The notes beneath the pieces are model-generated. The model saw nothing but the letters and a program-made list of their open reading frames with translations. It was not told the origin of the DNA and did no database searches. Made by a program: the position numbers and the translations under genes. Below, piece after piece: positions 34,703 through 46,616 of a DNA stretch of 64,000 nt (positions are counted from its first letter, which is position 1; each line of letters begins with the position of its first letter). The DNA is from Strongylocentrotus purpuratus (taxonomy: Eukaryota > Echinodermata > Echinoidea > Camarodonta > Strongylocentrotidae): contig NW_022145599.1 in NCBI RefSeq assembly GCF_000002235.5, positions 26,921,856 to 26,985,855 on the forward strand, written 5' to 3'.

Positions 34703-36161
34703 GTTGCATTGTCTCTGATTACGGGTCAAACAATGTAGAGCAGTCATATGGCCCCCTGCTCGCACAACTGCCAATAAGGAAGGGCCCAATGGTATGGCTC
34801 GTCACCTGATAGTTATGACGCACTAACATTAACCAGGCGCATAGATTAACCATGTCACTATGCTCATTAAACGTTCATCAAGAGCAGCTTTTGTTTACCA
34901 GGTCGACGCTGAAATGATACGGGACAGTTGGAAGATAAGATTTTGCTTCTTGATTTCATGTTTATGCATTTATGGTCGATGAGTGGAGATTTGGATGTAA
35001 TGCATAGCTTTGTTTACAGTCATTTCTTGTCTCGTCAGACCTCTGGATGGTATGTTAGATGGATCATGAATGTTCACATTAAGTATTCACAAATAGTGAG
35101 GTAAAATGTATTTCAAACATTATAACTGTAATGGATTTACATTACTACCTATAATATCACACAATAACACTTTCTCTCCTCATGCATTCCTGCATACTTT
35201 CTTTCTCACCCCCCCCCTCAACTTTTTCTCTCTCTCTCTCTTTCTCTCCCTCCTTTTTCTTCTATTTCTTCAAAAGCACCTTTCAAACATCATTCAGGAC
35301 ATGTAAACATGGAAATATATTTATTCTTACCTTAAAAATCATACCAAACGCAGCTAGATCTGTTACATCTTGTTTCTCTAATTCACTTCCATTACATCTG
35401 TCTTTCTATCTTTCCTTTTCTCCCTTTTTGAAAGTCTCCCCCTCCCCCCCCCCCCCCACTTCTCTCTCTGTCTCTGTCTCTCTCTGTCTCTCTCCCTCTC
35501 CCCACTCATTCTATAATTAACACACCTAACCTCTCTGAACCACTCTCTTTTCATTTCCTTCTTATCTCCTTTATCTCTCCTGTTTACTGACTGGTGTATA
35601 TTCACATCTCCATTAGATAGCATGCACTCTTTTCAGCTGGAGAAGTCTAAATACTGGTACCATTTTATTCACTGCAGAACAGACATAATTCAATTAAACA
35701 CAGTTGGAAAAGTGTAACAGAAATCCAGACATTCACTGTGGTTAACAACCTATATTATTTATTGCGGGGGATAAATAACAAGAAAACTCTCTGTAGGCGT
35801 ACGTGTGTGTGCATCAGGTAAAAGTATGGGTGGGTGGACCATCCAATAATTATGGGCTCAACGACTGAAATTGCTTCGAACATTGTTGCGCCTCATTTTT
35901 CAAATAGTTTGGGATTCGCTTTTGGCAACAGCTTGGTGAACATGCCACGGAGCATATTCCCTGAAGAGGAGCATAGTTGGAATAGTGGGCTAGGGGAAGG
36001 TTATACGCTCATGATCGGGATCAGAAAGAAAAGCTTTGGAGAGTGGGTCAGGGTGATAGTTACGGAAGCATTAAGGCATACGTCAGATTTTATTTAGCTA
36101 GATTGGTGGCAGCTGGAATGACTAAGGGCCACACGTGCATCTGCATGTACTGCTCTTTTAT
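34703..36161. other. Non-coding DNA with CT tracts
   Basis: CT-rich tracts lie at about 35203-35262 and 35395-35505, the second next to a run of 16 C. The segment 34741-34920 is less AT-rich and looks unique, so it is a possible regulatory stretch. No exon was recognised. Confidence 0.4.
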
Positions 36162-36245
36162 ATATCATCTACTGAGAGCCAGAAGGGTGCTAATGCTCTG
36201 TAAAGTGATATATGCCCTTTTGACTCTTCTCAGGTAATGATATAT
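36162..36245. repeat. GCCAGAAGGG palindrome, copy 10
   Basis: The left end TATATCATCTACTGAGAGCC and the right end CTCAGGTAATGATATAT show that the inverted arms run to TATAT on both sides. This makes TA a candidate target duplication for the family. Confidence 0.85.
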
Positions 36246-36350
36246 GTGGGACGGAGCTAGCCAAACGTGCATACGGGCACGTCTTTTCAATTTGGTTCAT
36301 TCCATGCAATCATTTTGAAGCATAGATGAAATTCATGAAGTAAATAAATC

Positions 36351-36420
36351 AAGTGCTGAGAGCAAGAAGGGAGTTAACTTGTATCATTTTTAAGAACATG
36401 GAAGGTGTTATTGATACAAT
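36351..36420. repeat. GCCAGAAGGG palindrome, left arm with weak right arm
   Basis: TGCTGAGAGCAAGAAGGGAGTTAACT is a clear left arm (36353-36378). The expected right arm is reduced to GGAAGGTGTTATTGATAC or lost. Confidence 0.55.
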
Positions 36421-36850
36421 AAATCATATAATCATATACGTCCTATATAAGCTTCTTGATTATTTGTTGAATTTGTCAATGTAAGGTGAATAGATATTTG
36501 GGGGAATAGAGAGGTGAGAGAAAGAAGGAAAAAAAAGTTGATGTGTCTGTAGAGGACGAGATAAGTGAAGGGTTGTAATTGTAAGCAGTAAGGGACTGTA
36601 GCTGATAATCAATTTTTTGTTTTAAGAAATATGTTTGTCTTTCTATTTATTTATTTTTTCCTCATTTTTTTTTTTTTTTTTTTTTTTTTGGGGGGGGGGG
36701 GTCTCCTGGTTTTCTGGTTTCTTTCTCTATTTCTCCTGTTTACTTTTTCCTTGTCTGACATTTTCTCTTTCTCGCTGTTTTAACTTTTCTCTCTCAGTGT
36801 TTCTGTCTTTAATTTCTTCTGCCTATCTCTCTCTCTCTTTCTTTCTTTCT

Positions 36851-36903
<53 letters not shown>

Positions 36904-39195
36904 TCTCCCTCTCTCTCTCTTCATCCTTGCCCCTGATATCATATCTTAGGTAGCATTGATATGTGGATAGGGTGTAGACCTACTCAATCTTGGTGAGGTA
37001 CATTCCAGAGCCCTTCGAGGGGTATATCTGGGGTCAGATCACCCCCCTGTAGCTCGAGCCACGCGCCTATAATTAATCCTATCAAACATCTCTGGGGTAC
37101 CCATCACCCTCGACCCGTCGTCTTTGATGGTGTCTTAGGATAACTACGTGTCTCATGGTAATTTATTTGAAATCATGCCGGCGCCAAGGAGAATAGAGCA
37201 TTACAGGAAAGGCATGAAAAGATTGCATGATATATTCCTTTGTCTGGCGTATGTGCAATGTGCTATCTAATCTTAAAGCCCACTTCATACTTAACAGATC
37301 TGAGTGCCGACTTGGATCCAGAGCTCGATCTGGAGAACTCATGAAGATTTAAGAAAAAACTTGGGAAGCTTATAACCCAAGTTAGTTGTAGTACTTGGTT
37401 AGATCAGCAAAACAAACAGGGAACAAAAGTAACTACTTGGGATACCTTGACATCAGTCATAGTTACTACCAAGTTCTCATTGATTTGTGTTGGGCAGAGC
37501 TGGTTCTGGGCCAAACTCTGCTGGTCATGAGAAGGGCTAAACCTACATGTCTAAAGTATTTTATCTACCATTTTTGAAAATGCTGTCATTCTAAAACACT
37601 TTGGGGGTTTTAAAATATAGCTTTCTGACCAGTGAATGCCTTCCTATTTACAAGACAACATTTTGAATTTTCTCCACTCTTAAATCTCTTAAATTCATCT
37701 AGATATCTTCCCAAATTTTCCAAATTTGGGCAAAATTGTCCAAAGTTAGATTGCTCATACTCCCATCACTGTTTGCGACCCATTCGCAACTTCCCAAACT
37801 ATAGATGCAGAATACAAACAGATCACTTTCTTGATAGACACGTCTTTGTTTTAATCCATCCGAGTTTTGTAACTCTGAGGCCCATGTATCAGACACATCA
37901 CCTGCCCTGTGGCCCTGTTGGAAGCCTAAAATTGGGAGTGATGCGGAGAATGTAAGCTATGTTTTGAGCTCCAACGCCCCGGGCCAGGCATGGTGACAGG
38001 TCAGGTCATGCTGCAGAACATACCAACGCCATAAGAATATCATCCACTAGATTGTTAAAGGGATGCTGTCAGAGATTTTTTTTAATTTTTCTTTTGGCAG
38101 ATGTTTCTGCATTCATTTTAGAAAAAAATAATATTCAAATACATAAAATGTTACAATGTTACATAGATATTATTGAAAACTTAAAAATATGGAAATGAAA
38201 GCAGAGGACAACAGTCGTAAGCATGATTTCTTGTCTTTCTTGAATAAAAGCAGCGGGGGGGGGGGGGGGGGGGCTACATGATGAATTTATACAAGTAGGT
38301 AGGAGAATGGAGTGTCATGTTTAAAGAATTGTAATATATATATATATATAGGTGTGCACAACAAAAGACTTTTATGCACATTCATTAACCTATGTATCAT
38401 AAGATACATGAACGTGAAGCACACTGCACTTTTTATGTCCTTTTAATGTCTGCAATGGCGTTTATGTTTTTTGTTTTTGTTCCTGTGTTTTGTTATGTTT
38501 TTAGATGGTTTATACCATCCTGTGTGAACAAAGCTATATATTCCATTTTGTTCTTCTTTTTCTACCTCAACGGTGTCTGATGATATATTTGTAGTTAAGG
38601 AAGCTCTTTGAGAATACAAGAACAGTTTTTTTTTGCTTCACAGCTCTTAAATAGAGTTTTCCAGAGCTAAAAAAATCTCCACTCCTGTTTCATTTCTTTG
38701 CCCGTAGTTTTTCTCCTTCCTCATTTCTTCTTTCTCTATTTCTAAATTATCATTTGCAAATTTTTTCTAGTAATAAAATTAGACATGTTTTGTACATGAA
38801 AATCAAATGAGCCCAACTCAGACCTCATCAAAAATCAACAAGGAGTAACAGACTGGTTATAAAAACAGAACTCTTTGATTCAAATGCCAAAATAGATTCA
38901 CAGTTTACTTTGTAAAAGTCTACATTCATTCATTGCTCCTTCATTCATAATGAAACAAAATTGCCATGGATCCTATTACCCTTTAACCTGTTATCCCCCA
39001 CGTTAAAAGCCAGCTATCATATCACATAGTCCGTCACGCAAAACTCACAGTAACCGCTCCAGTTACTCCTTCCCCGCAGGGCATGAGGGGACATGGCGTA
39101 TTGTTTTTCTGCAATTAAATCTGTATTTTGTTGGTCTCCTGACCAGCCAGGCACGTGCAGCTGTCGCGACTCATTTAAACCAATGAGCAATCTTT
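36421..39195. other. Non-coding DNA with homopolymer and CT tracts
   Basis: A T run then a G run lie at about 36665-36702, (CT)n at about 36850-36921, an 18 bp G run at about 38255-38273, and a short (TA)n at 38336-38350. The frame 37632-37955 has no recognisable domain. The block at 37010-37200 is GC-richer and unexplained. Confidence 0.4.
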
Positions 39196-39518
39196 AGGCC
39201 TGTCTTCATCAGCTCGAGTTTGCCAAATAACCTGCCATATTCAGGCTCTGGATATTTTCCCGAAGCTTGAAATTGCGTCTTCACCAGACCCATATGCTCA
39301 TCACAAACTAGCTCAGACGGGCACAAATTAGCCCGCTATTTCCCAAATAGCGGGATATTTTTAAACAAGACCAAGATTTCTCGGGATATTTTCTCAACCA
39401 AAAAGCCCGCTAACTGCAACTGTGGGCTGATGAAGATGCAAATTAGCCGGCTATTTTGAGATTGGGCTAGTTGAAATAGTGGGCTATTTGGCAAACTTGA
39501 GCTGATGAGGACAGGCCT
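39196..39518. mobile_element. MITE family B, copy 1
   Basis: The terminal inverted repeats are AGGCCTGTCTTCATCAGCTC and the mirrored GAGCTGATGAGGACAGGCCT. With the ends read as GGCC...GGCC, TA flanks both sides, in line with Tc1/mariner-type target choice. The interior has repeated TTAGCCCGCTATTT / AAATAGCGGG inversions. A second copy lies at about 52513-52884. Confidence 0.8.
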
Positions 39519-40138
39519 ATCATAATGGTGCCGCCGAGGAGGAGCTTCAAAATGGCAAGTGACGATGCCTTTTCTATCCTCCATGGCACCAACTGCTTTT
39601 GGCCCAATTATTTCATAACCTGCTGTCATTAAGGTCAAAGTCTTATATCAGCTTAAATCAAGCAGAATATTTTGGAGGCATCTCATCAGATGAGTATCTC
39701 AAATCAGTGCTAATTTCATATAGATATCAAGGTAAATTCTTCATATCGTAACAGCCCAACCTTAATCAAGTCTGGTGGATTACAAATTTGCTTCACCTCT
39801 TTGGCCGAAGAAATGTCTTGGTCATTATAAGTGAATCCATTCTGGTATTTGCACTTGATGCTAAGGCCACTCGGTTCTGGACATAGATTGAAGACGGCAC
39901 GTTTGTTAATTCCATCTTAATTGTTTGAGGAGGGTGGAAGACACGCAAGAGGTTATGATATCTGGACCAAGGAAGGCATCTGGACATGGTCCTGGAAGGT
40001 CACATTTGCAGCTGCTTGATGAAGAGGGTTTTTTTTGTGGGGGGGGGGGGGGGGGGGGGCTATGCCAAGTAAGTGGTCATTATAAAAAAAAAATAACACT
40101 TCATATGGGCAACTTAGAAATGAGTTCCTATAGATAGA
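39519..40138. other. Non-coding DNA with a long G run
   Basis: A run of about 21 G interrupted near its end lies at about 40038-40059. The minus-strand frame just left of it (39336-39638) starts outside the MITE and runs into it, so it is not a gene. Confidence 0.45.
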
Positions 40139-40770
40139 TTGGAGTGGCAAGGAAGAGAGGAATTCTTGGAGAATGACTGGATGTTGGAAGGCATCAAGAG
40201 AACCTCAAGGAGGGACTGAAGTACATTAAAGTATCACTTGTGTGTGTGTGTGGGAGAGGGGGGGGGGGGCGATATGTTCCATCATCATTCAAACTTAAGA
40301 GGGGCAACTGAGAAAAGAGGAGCTTTGGGAAAATCAAATGGATGTTGGAAGGCATCAGTAGAATATCAAGGAGGGGTTTTTAGTACTTTAATTATAGAAT
40401 TACACTGGGAGGGGCATACATTTCATCCCCATTATAACTTTGGAGGATCAATTGAGAGAAGAGTTTGCGAGAATGACTGTATGTTGGAAGGCATTAGTAG
40501 AATAGCAAGGAGGGTTTTAAGTACTTCAATTATAGTATCATATTGGGAGGGGCATAAATAACATCTCCATTAAAACTTTAGAGGAGCAACTGAGAGAGAA
40601 GGAGTTTGGCAGAATGACAAGATATTTGAAGACGTCAATAGAATATCAAGGAGGAGTTTTAAGTACCGTACTTCAATTATAGTATAGTATAGTATAGTAT
40701 AGTATAGTATAGTATAGTATAGTATAGTATAGTATAGTATAGTATAGTATAGTATAGTATCACATTGGGA
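40139..40770 (+). repeat. Tandem array of about 130 bp units, left part
   Basis: Diverged units recur with the order: ACTGAGAGA-AGGAGTTTG, AGAATGAC..GATGTTGGAAGGCATC, AATATCAAGGAGGGTTTTAA, GTACTTCAATTATAGTATCA, GGGAGGGGCATA, CATTATAACTTT. About five units are visible. The array is cut by the LTR element to its right and resumes at 44024 with the expected continuation of a unit. Confidence 0.8.
40676..40760. repeat. (AGTAT)n pentanucleotide microsatellite
   Basis: About 17 perfect AGTAT pentamers. It grew from the ATTATAGTATCA phrase of the surrounding 130 bp unit, whose other copies have only one such pentamer. This is a clear case of a microsatellite arising inside a minisatellite. Confidence 0.95.
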
Positions 40771-40801
40771 GAGAAAGAATGCCGGTGTTGATACGGGTGG
40801 T

Positions 40802-42730
40802 TTGAGGTTGAAAATTGGTAAATTTGATGACACATGTGATAAATTTGATGCATACATTACCAAATTCGAATTAGTCATGGCTAGTCAAAAGGTACCTGAC
40901 AGTGTAAGAGCCTTACACCTTATTTCTAAATTGACAGGGCAGGCTTTGGAGGTAGTGAATAGAATGTCAAGGGAAAATCGCAAAGATTACGAGGCAGTAA
41001 AGCGAGAGTTGATGGAGTTCTATCATTTGACCGCAGATGGTTATAGGAGAAAGTTTCGTACAGCAAAGCCAGAAAAGCATGAACAGCCTAGGCAATTCAG
41101 TGTACGGCTGAAGGGTTACTTGCAGAATTGGATTGAGTTATCAAATATTGAAGAGAATTATGACTCCCTATTTGATTTAATTCTAAGAGAACAGTTTGTG
41201 TATTGTTGCCCAAGGGAAGTTGAAGTGTTTGTTAGAGAGGGACAAGATAGTAGCATTGATAAGGTTGTTGAAAGGGCTATGGTTTATGTAGGGGCCCATG
41301 GATTACATACATTCGGTACACCCCGCAATCCAGGTGGATTCAAACCGACGGCTACAAGTGCACAGGATAGTGTTAGTCCCGCTCTGTCAAGTGTCCCCAA
41401 GGGTAACGTTAACACTAAGGGTTTTAACTCCCGTACACCAAGTAGTAAGGGTGCAAGAGCACATGATTCAGGCAAGCCTTCTGCTAGAGGTTGTTATATG
41501 TGTGGTAGCCAGGGGCACTTTAAGAACGAATGTCCATTGCGCAAACAGATACATTCAGCACAAGGAATGATGACTTTGGATGGGACAGATTTCCCCACCC
41601 AGGGAGTAGAGGGTAGTGACAGTTCTCAGTTAGTCGCGAATGGTGTTGATGATACAGGATGTAGTATCGGTTCATTGAAGTATGTGGATAGTACACCAAA
41701 TGCTAATACATTGCATCTCGGACTTGCTAGCATCTGTTTACTACCAGTAGAAGCAAATGGATTGAATTCATTAGAGCAGGCAAGACAAAGCATTGTGAAT
41801 AAGTTAGGCATGGCTTATGATCTGGTAGGGGCTATGACAAAGCATATGCCCGTAGTTTCAGGTAGGCTGGAAAAAGGGAACAAAGCAGTGTCAGTTTTGA
41901 GAGATTGTGGGTGCACTACTTGTGTAGTAAAATCAGAACTAGTCGATGAAGATCAGCTGACAGGGTACAAGCAGTTAGTGTTGCTCATTGATGGTACAGT
42001 AAGGGAGTTCTCAGTTGCGAAGCTCACAGTTGATTCTCCATACTATGTGGGTGAGATAGAGGCTTTGTGTATGCCTCATTCACTATTTGATGTTGTTATT
42101 GGGGATATAACTGGTGCACGTGAACCCCGCGATCCAGATTTGACCTGGGTACCTAAAGGAGGTAAAGTAGTAAGTGACGATGCAGACCAGGTGAATAGTG
42201 ATGGTGAGAATACCATTGGTGATGTCAAGGACACTAGTGAAGTGCAGGTTGTGGATGGAGTTGAGCAAGTTGAGCAGGTTGCAAATATCTCTGGTGTGAA
42301 AGAGGGTAGTCCACGGGTGATGGCAGTTGAAACTCGATCTCAGAAGGAGGTCAAGGTCAAACCGCTCAAGGGTTTGAAAATTGGAAGTCCTGTTTCCTGC
42401 ATAGAGCCTGCAGGTTTTGTTCGTAAACAGAAGGAAGATTCATTTTTGAATTCATTGGGGAACAAAGTAGGTAGGGAGGAGGTTAACTTGCCAGTGGATG
42501 GCTGTGTTGATATGTGTAGAGAGAGTAGCGAAGTTTGTGAGGATTCAGCGGAAGTTGTTGAGGTTCAGATTAGTGGTGTTGATGGCACTGAAGTGACAGT
42601 GATGCCATCCATACATGAGAAGGAATTCATAGAGCATGTCAGGGTGAATGAGTCCTTGGAAGAGAGACGTAGGAAAGGGATATCTCAGTCATTGCGTGAG
42701 TATCATGAGGCCTTTTCTGATGTACCATAG
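40802..42730 (+). CDS. Gag/protease-like frame of the LTR fossil
   Basis: This is the longest frame in the window, about 640 codons. The first ~170 residues look like a retroviral-type Gag capsid region of the Ty3/Gypsy or SCAN-like kind (FDAYITKFELVM, then a helix-rich stretch). A CCHC zinc knuckle follows at residues 231-244 (CYMCGSQGHFKNEC), which binds nucleic acid in Gag proteins. Residues ~360-440 resemble an aspartic protease fold of retroelements, ending in a DVVIGD-type strand. The tail is acidic and ends in a phrase like the start of a Gypsy reverse transcriptase region. The coordinates are the edges of the open frame. It could be an inactive relic or a host-kept gag-derived gene, and I cannot tell which from one genome. 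Confidence 0.75.
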   Translation: MRLKIGKFDDTCDKFDAYITKFELVMASQKVPDSVRALHLISKLTGQALEVVNRMSRENRKDYEAVKRELMEFYHLTADGYRRKFRTAKPEKHEQPRQFSVRLKGYLQNWIELSNIEENYDSLFDLILREQFVYCCPREVEVFVREGQDSSIDKVVERAMVYVGAHGLHTFGTPRNPGGFKPTATSAQDSVSPALSSVPKGNVNTKGFNSRTPSSKGARAHDSGKPSARGCYMCGSQGHFKNECPLRKQIHSAQGMMTLDGTDFPTQGVEGSDSSQLVANGVDDTGCSIGSLKYVDSTPNANTLHLGLASICLLPVEANGLNSLEQARQSIVNKLGMAYDLVGAMTKHMPVVSGRLEKGNKAVSVLRDCGCTTCVVKSELVDEDQLTGYKQLVLLIDGTVREFSVAKLTVDSPYYVGEIEALCMPHSLFDVVIGDITGAREPRDPDLTWVPKGGKVVSDDADQVNSDGENTIGDVKDTSEVQVVDGVEQVEQVANISGVKEGSPRVMAVETRSQKEVKVKPLKGLKIGSPVSCIEPAGFVRKQKEDSFLNSLGNKVGREEVNLPVDGCVDMCRESSEVCEDSAEVVEVQISGVDGTEVTVMPSIHEKEFIEHVRVNESLEERRRKGISQSLREYHEAFSDVP

Positions 42731-43878
42731 AAGACATCAGCCGCAAAGTGCCAATTGTTCAGGCATCTGACTAAGAATCATGAGATGAGTACAGGTTTAG
42801 GATGTAAAGGGTCAGGATAGTGTTGCAGCAAATGGTATGAGGAATGTGTAAAATGCATTACACATGTTTTTATTTTGGTCTGCGTACCATTGTAAATGAT
42901 TGAATATGTGTATTATGTATCATGGGTTAACACAGTTTATTAATGTCAATTTTGTTGGATACACATTGCATTTAATAAGATTATGTGATATCTACGATGT
43001 CAGCACGAGATAGCAAGAGCTTTGTAGACATCATTTGTTTATTTTCTCGTAATTTTTCGAGCATAGTTCATGTATAGGGAGCTTGGAAAGAAATGTAACA
43101 TAAACGATTTAGTACCATAAAATCTTGTCTGTTTGAATGGCAGCATTTGTTTTATATTGATTTTGCAAGCTACAAATGTGTACCCATCAAACTGAAGGTT
43201 GATATTAAGAAGAAAATATTACAGCAGTATTACATGTATTTTAGTTTATGCAAATGCAGGAATGTTACTCACTGCATTTTAAACCATGCCAATGTATATT
43301 TGAACGATGTGTATGTATGATACTCGTTATGAACTTTAGTGTTGGAGCTATATCATTGTGGACATTATAACAGATTTAGATGTGAGTTTTGCCATAATTA
43401 GCTTTGGACTTCTGTTGGTGGTCATCTTTAAAAGTCTTCAGGGATCACAAAGGTTGGACTCAGACGGCAAACAATGACCGAGATGATGTCCCGTTACGAA
43501 CAATACTCCTTGTTATCACAGAGACTATGTTTAAGCATACGCGTTTACTCACAACTTGGACTGATACATTGGATCACAGAAAGAAACTGATGATACTTAT
43601 TGGAAAGTTTTAATGACAATTTAATGATTTATGTGCAGTAAACATTGGAAAAGTTTGATTTTCAAATTTTCATGAGATACTTATTTGCCAATAATTCTAG
43701 GTTTTGTGTAGAATATTTATTGTAAACATGCTATAGTAAGTACATTTGGAATGAGATGTTCAGTAAACATTGAAACAGTTTGCTTTAAAAATTTCCATGA
43801 GATTTGTGATTGCTAATAATTCTATGATTTGTGTAGAAAATTTACTTTAGTAAATTGTTCTTAAAATGGGGGGCTAAT

Positions 43879-44020
43879 TGTCACATGAGAATTAAGAATG
43901 ATGTTACCCTGATGAGGGTGAGTTTTTCCTTTGGTGTTTGTATTTCAGTTACACCATGAATAAAGCCTCTTTGAGCCGAGACCTAAAACCAGTAAGACTA
44001 ATTGTCGTTTTTGCGTGACA
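43879..44020 (+). repeat. LTR of the retroelement fossil
   Basis: The 142 bp segment begins TGTCACATGAG and ends GCGTGACA, giving the TG...CA ends and the short terminal inversion expected of an LTR. It carries a polyadenylation signal AATAAA at about 43959. A purine-rich tract ends a few bases before its left edge, as expected for the plus-strand primer. Confidence 0.65.
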
Positions 44021-44165
44021 ATTACATCACCATTAAAACTTTAGAGGAGCAACTGAGAGAGGAGGAGTTTGGAAGAATGATAAGACCTTTGAAGTCGTCA
44101 ATAGAATATCAAGGAGGAGATTTAAGTACTTCATTTAGAGTGTCAATATTGTAAGCGGCATACGT
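44021..44165 (+). repeat. Tandem array of about 130 bp units, right part
   Basis: Starting with CATCACCATTAAAACTTTAG, this is the continuation of the array left of the retroelement (compare CATCTCCATTAAAACTTTAG at about 40562). It fades out after one unit. Confidence 0.8.
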
Positions 44166-46556
44166 TTCATCAACATAAACATTTTAAAGGGGTGATTTTT
44201 GCAGAAAAAATGGATGTTGGTGAGTATCAATGTGTGAATGATAAAGAAAGAATAAAGGCAACATCTTATCTTTTGACAAGTACAAGAAAGAAACCATTGA
44301 TTTTCATTATCTGCACTCTCCTATCACATACACGTAGCTCACCCTTTCCAGTCTCCTGCCAAGCTGTAAATGTTCCATATAAACAAGACTTGTTTTTACC
44401 ATAAAACTCACCTAAGACTGCATTAAACTAGATTGATGTTCCCATTTTCTTCTTTTCTTTCACACATGAAAGCATTTCTCAGAATCTATAGAGTTGTATA
44501 GACCTACTTTTAAAATGTCCCTCGTGTGAACAGGTAGACTATTACTTTAGGTATAAGCAGACAAGCCCAATTTTGTTGTTGGGGGGGGGGGAGGCATATA
44601 TCCTGTCTGAATATAAATTTCCCTTTTGTTTTCATCAAGCACAAGATATTACAAAGCTTAACTCTTTATAACGTTTAATATAAATGGTGAATAGATCATC
44701 TGAGTCTAAATGTTAGATGGCATGCAGTTGCCTGAATATTGGTACGGTAACTAAAATGCAGGGGGGAGGGCTGCAGCCCTACCAATACCCCCCCCCCCTG
44801 CATGTCTTTGCCTACAACATATCACTATAAGTGCATCAAGCATATTTTAAATAAGGGCCATGCATGATATATAGATATATTATCTATAGCTGTTTCAAGT
44901 CATACTGGCCACTGGCTATAATACTGGCTATAATACTGGCCACTCCAATGCATGAGAACATTTAATCAAACATAGTGTGAGATAGCACCGGGCCTTCTCA
45001 CTCTCTAGTGGCAGACGTTGCCCTCGTGACTTCATGTCTCTTACGAGTGTGAAGAGCTCCTTACTTCTTTTCTCTTTAGTCGTCGTCAGTGTAGCATGAT
45101 GTGGAATAGATCTAAATGCCTTGTGATTGGAAGCAGATTAATCTTCATTCAGGCTTGGGAGCCCAGTGGGGTCCAGGAGGGGTAGCAAGAAGCATCTTCC
45201 TGGCATAAAAATGCCATTCTTCAGACACTTGATGAGGTTGTGAGACATAGTTGCGCTGTTTCGGCCACCTCGTTCAGGCAATAAATAAGTCTGACGCTTC
45301 TATCGTCAGAAGAAATTTTGCCTGAATTTTAAGTTAGCGAAAGGCGTTTGGTGGGGCCAGATAATTTAAAGAGGAAAACCTACTAAACACTGACATTCAT
45401 AGAAATATATCCAATAGAAATTTAGAGTGAGAATGTTCCCCAACAACAAATATGGAAGTCTAAACTACCTGCGTTCCTACTAAATTCTTGAAGGATAAAA
45501 AAACACATAAAAAATATGCATATTTTTAGTATATTCAAAATTTAAATATTTGATTAGGGTTTTAAACAATAGTCTTTATTGTTTTTTGCATTACTAGTTG
45601 AAGTTGCAATATAGAACTTGGGCAATACGTAAGAAACATCCCTTTGTTTGATATTTTCCATGTCAAAACAAAAACTTGGCTGCATCAATCATATTATGGT
45701 CTTGTACGGTATGTTGTTTCACAATAAAACATTTGATATTGTCTCTCAAAACCAAGCATTCACTTATATCCATGCATGTGGAATGGAAACTTATGTGCAG
45801 ATCCAGTCAAAAGCATTTTTAATGGAAATAAATGTTTCTGAAGATGGAAAATGCATTTCTTTTTGGTGAACCTTCATGAAAAATCTGCACCAGACTCTTA
45901 AAATTACCTTATAAGATCTAAAAATATTGCAAATAAAATATGTATTGAAGATTTGATTCAATTGGATTAATGATTTTATTGACCTACTAAAAGGGATAGG
46001 GAAGAAATGTTTGGCATTAAACATTCCATGAAGAGGTATAAAGAATTAGTTTGCAGAGCATATTGAAATGAATAGGACAGATCAAATGCCAGGCTAAGCC
46101 CTCTAACCTGGTAATATTCCTGGCGCCACAACAATAAGACAAATTTCATCAATAGAGGGAGACATTCTCCTTTAGTAGTTGGATGTACAGACCTATTGCC
46201 TTCCTATGCTATGATAAAAGCTCTGGCTCAAGCTGCTGTATATGAAGAGCATCTAGAGATTCCATGATAGAACTTGAAGATTTCCATGACTTAAAGCAAT
46301 GGCTCCCTCTCTTGCTCAAAGGCTATACAGTAAGAGTGTTGGGGCTCACAAGAACTTCTGTGTTGATTTCAACTATTTGTTCACTGAAGTCCAAACTTCC
46401 TCTCGTTTCTCTACTTCTTCTTTACCTTCTTTCATTAACTTTCTGATGTTGGTGCCTTTCTACGGTCAGTTTCTTCACAAATGTCAAATTGCATTTTTCT
46501 TTCATCCTTTCAAATATAATTTTCATTTACTTATGTATGCTTTCATTCTTAACCCC

Positions 46557-46616
<60 letters not shown>

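Larger units (their letters stand above)
40771..44020 (+). mobile_element. Fossil LTR retroelement, Ty3/Gypsy-like, incomplete
   Basis: A retroelement sits inside the 130 bp tandem array: a unit breaks off at about 40770 and the next part of the same unit resumes just after 44020. Parts seen are a long gag-to-protease frame, a 3' non-coding region with a diverged direct duplication of about 125 bp (about 43633-43853), a purine tract ending in GGGGGG at about 43872, and one short LTR at the right end. No second LTR and no reverse transcriptase or integrase region is recognisable, so the element is broken or is a gag-only derivative. Its age cannot be set from LTR divergence because only one LTR is visible. 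The long open frame suggests it is not very old. Confidence 0.75.

Noticed and set aside
39336-39638. Minus-strand frame of 100 codons
   Set aside because: It runs from unique DNA into MITE B, so its second half is transposon sequence.
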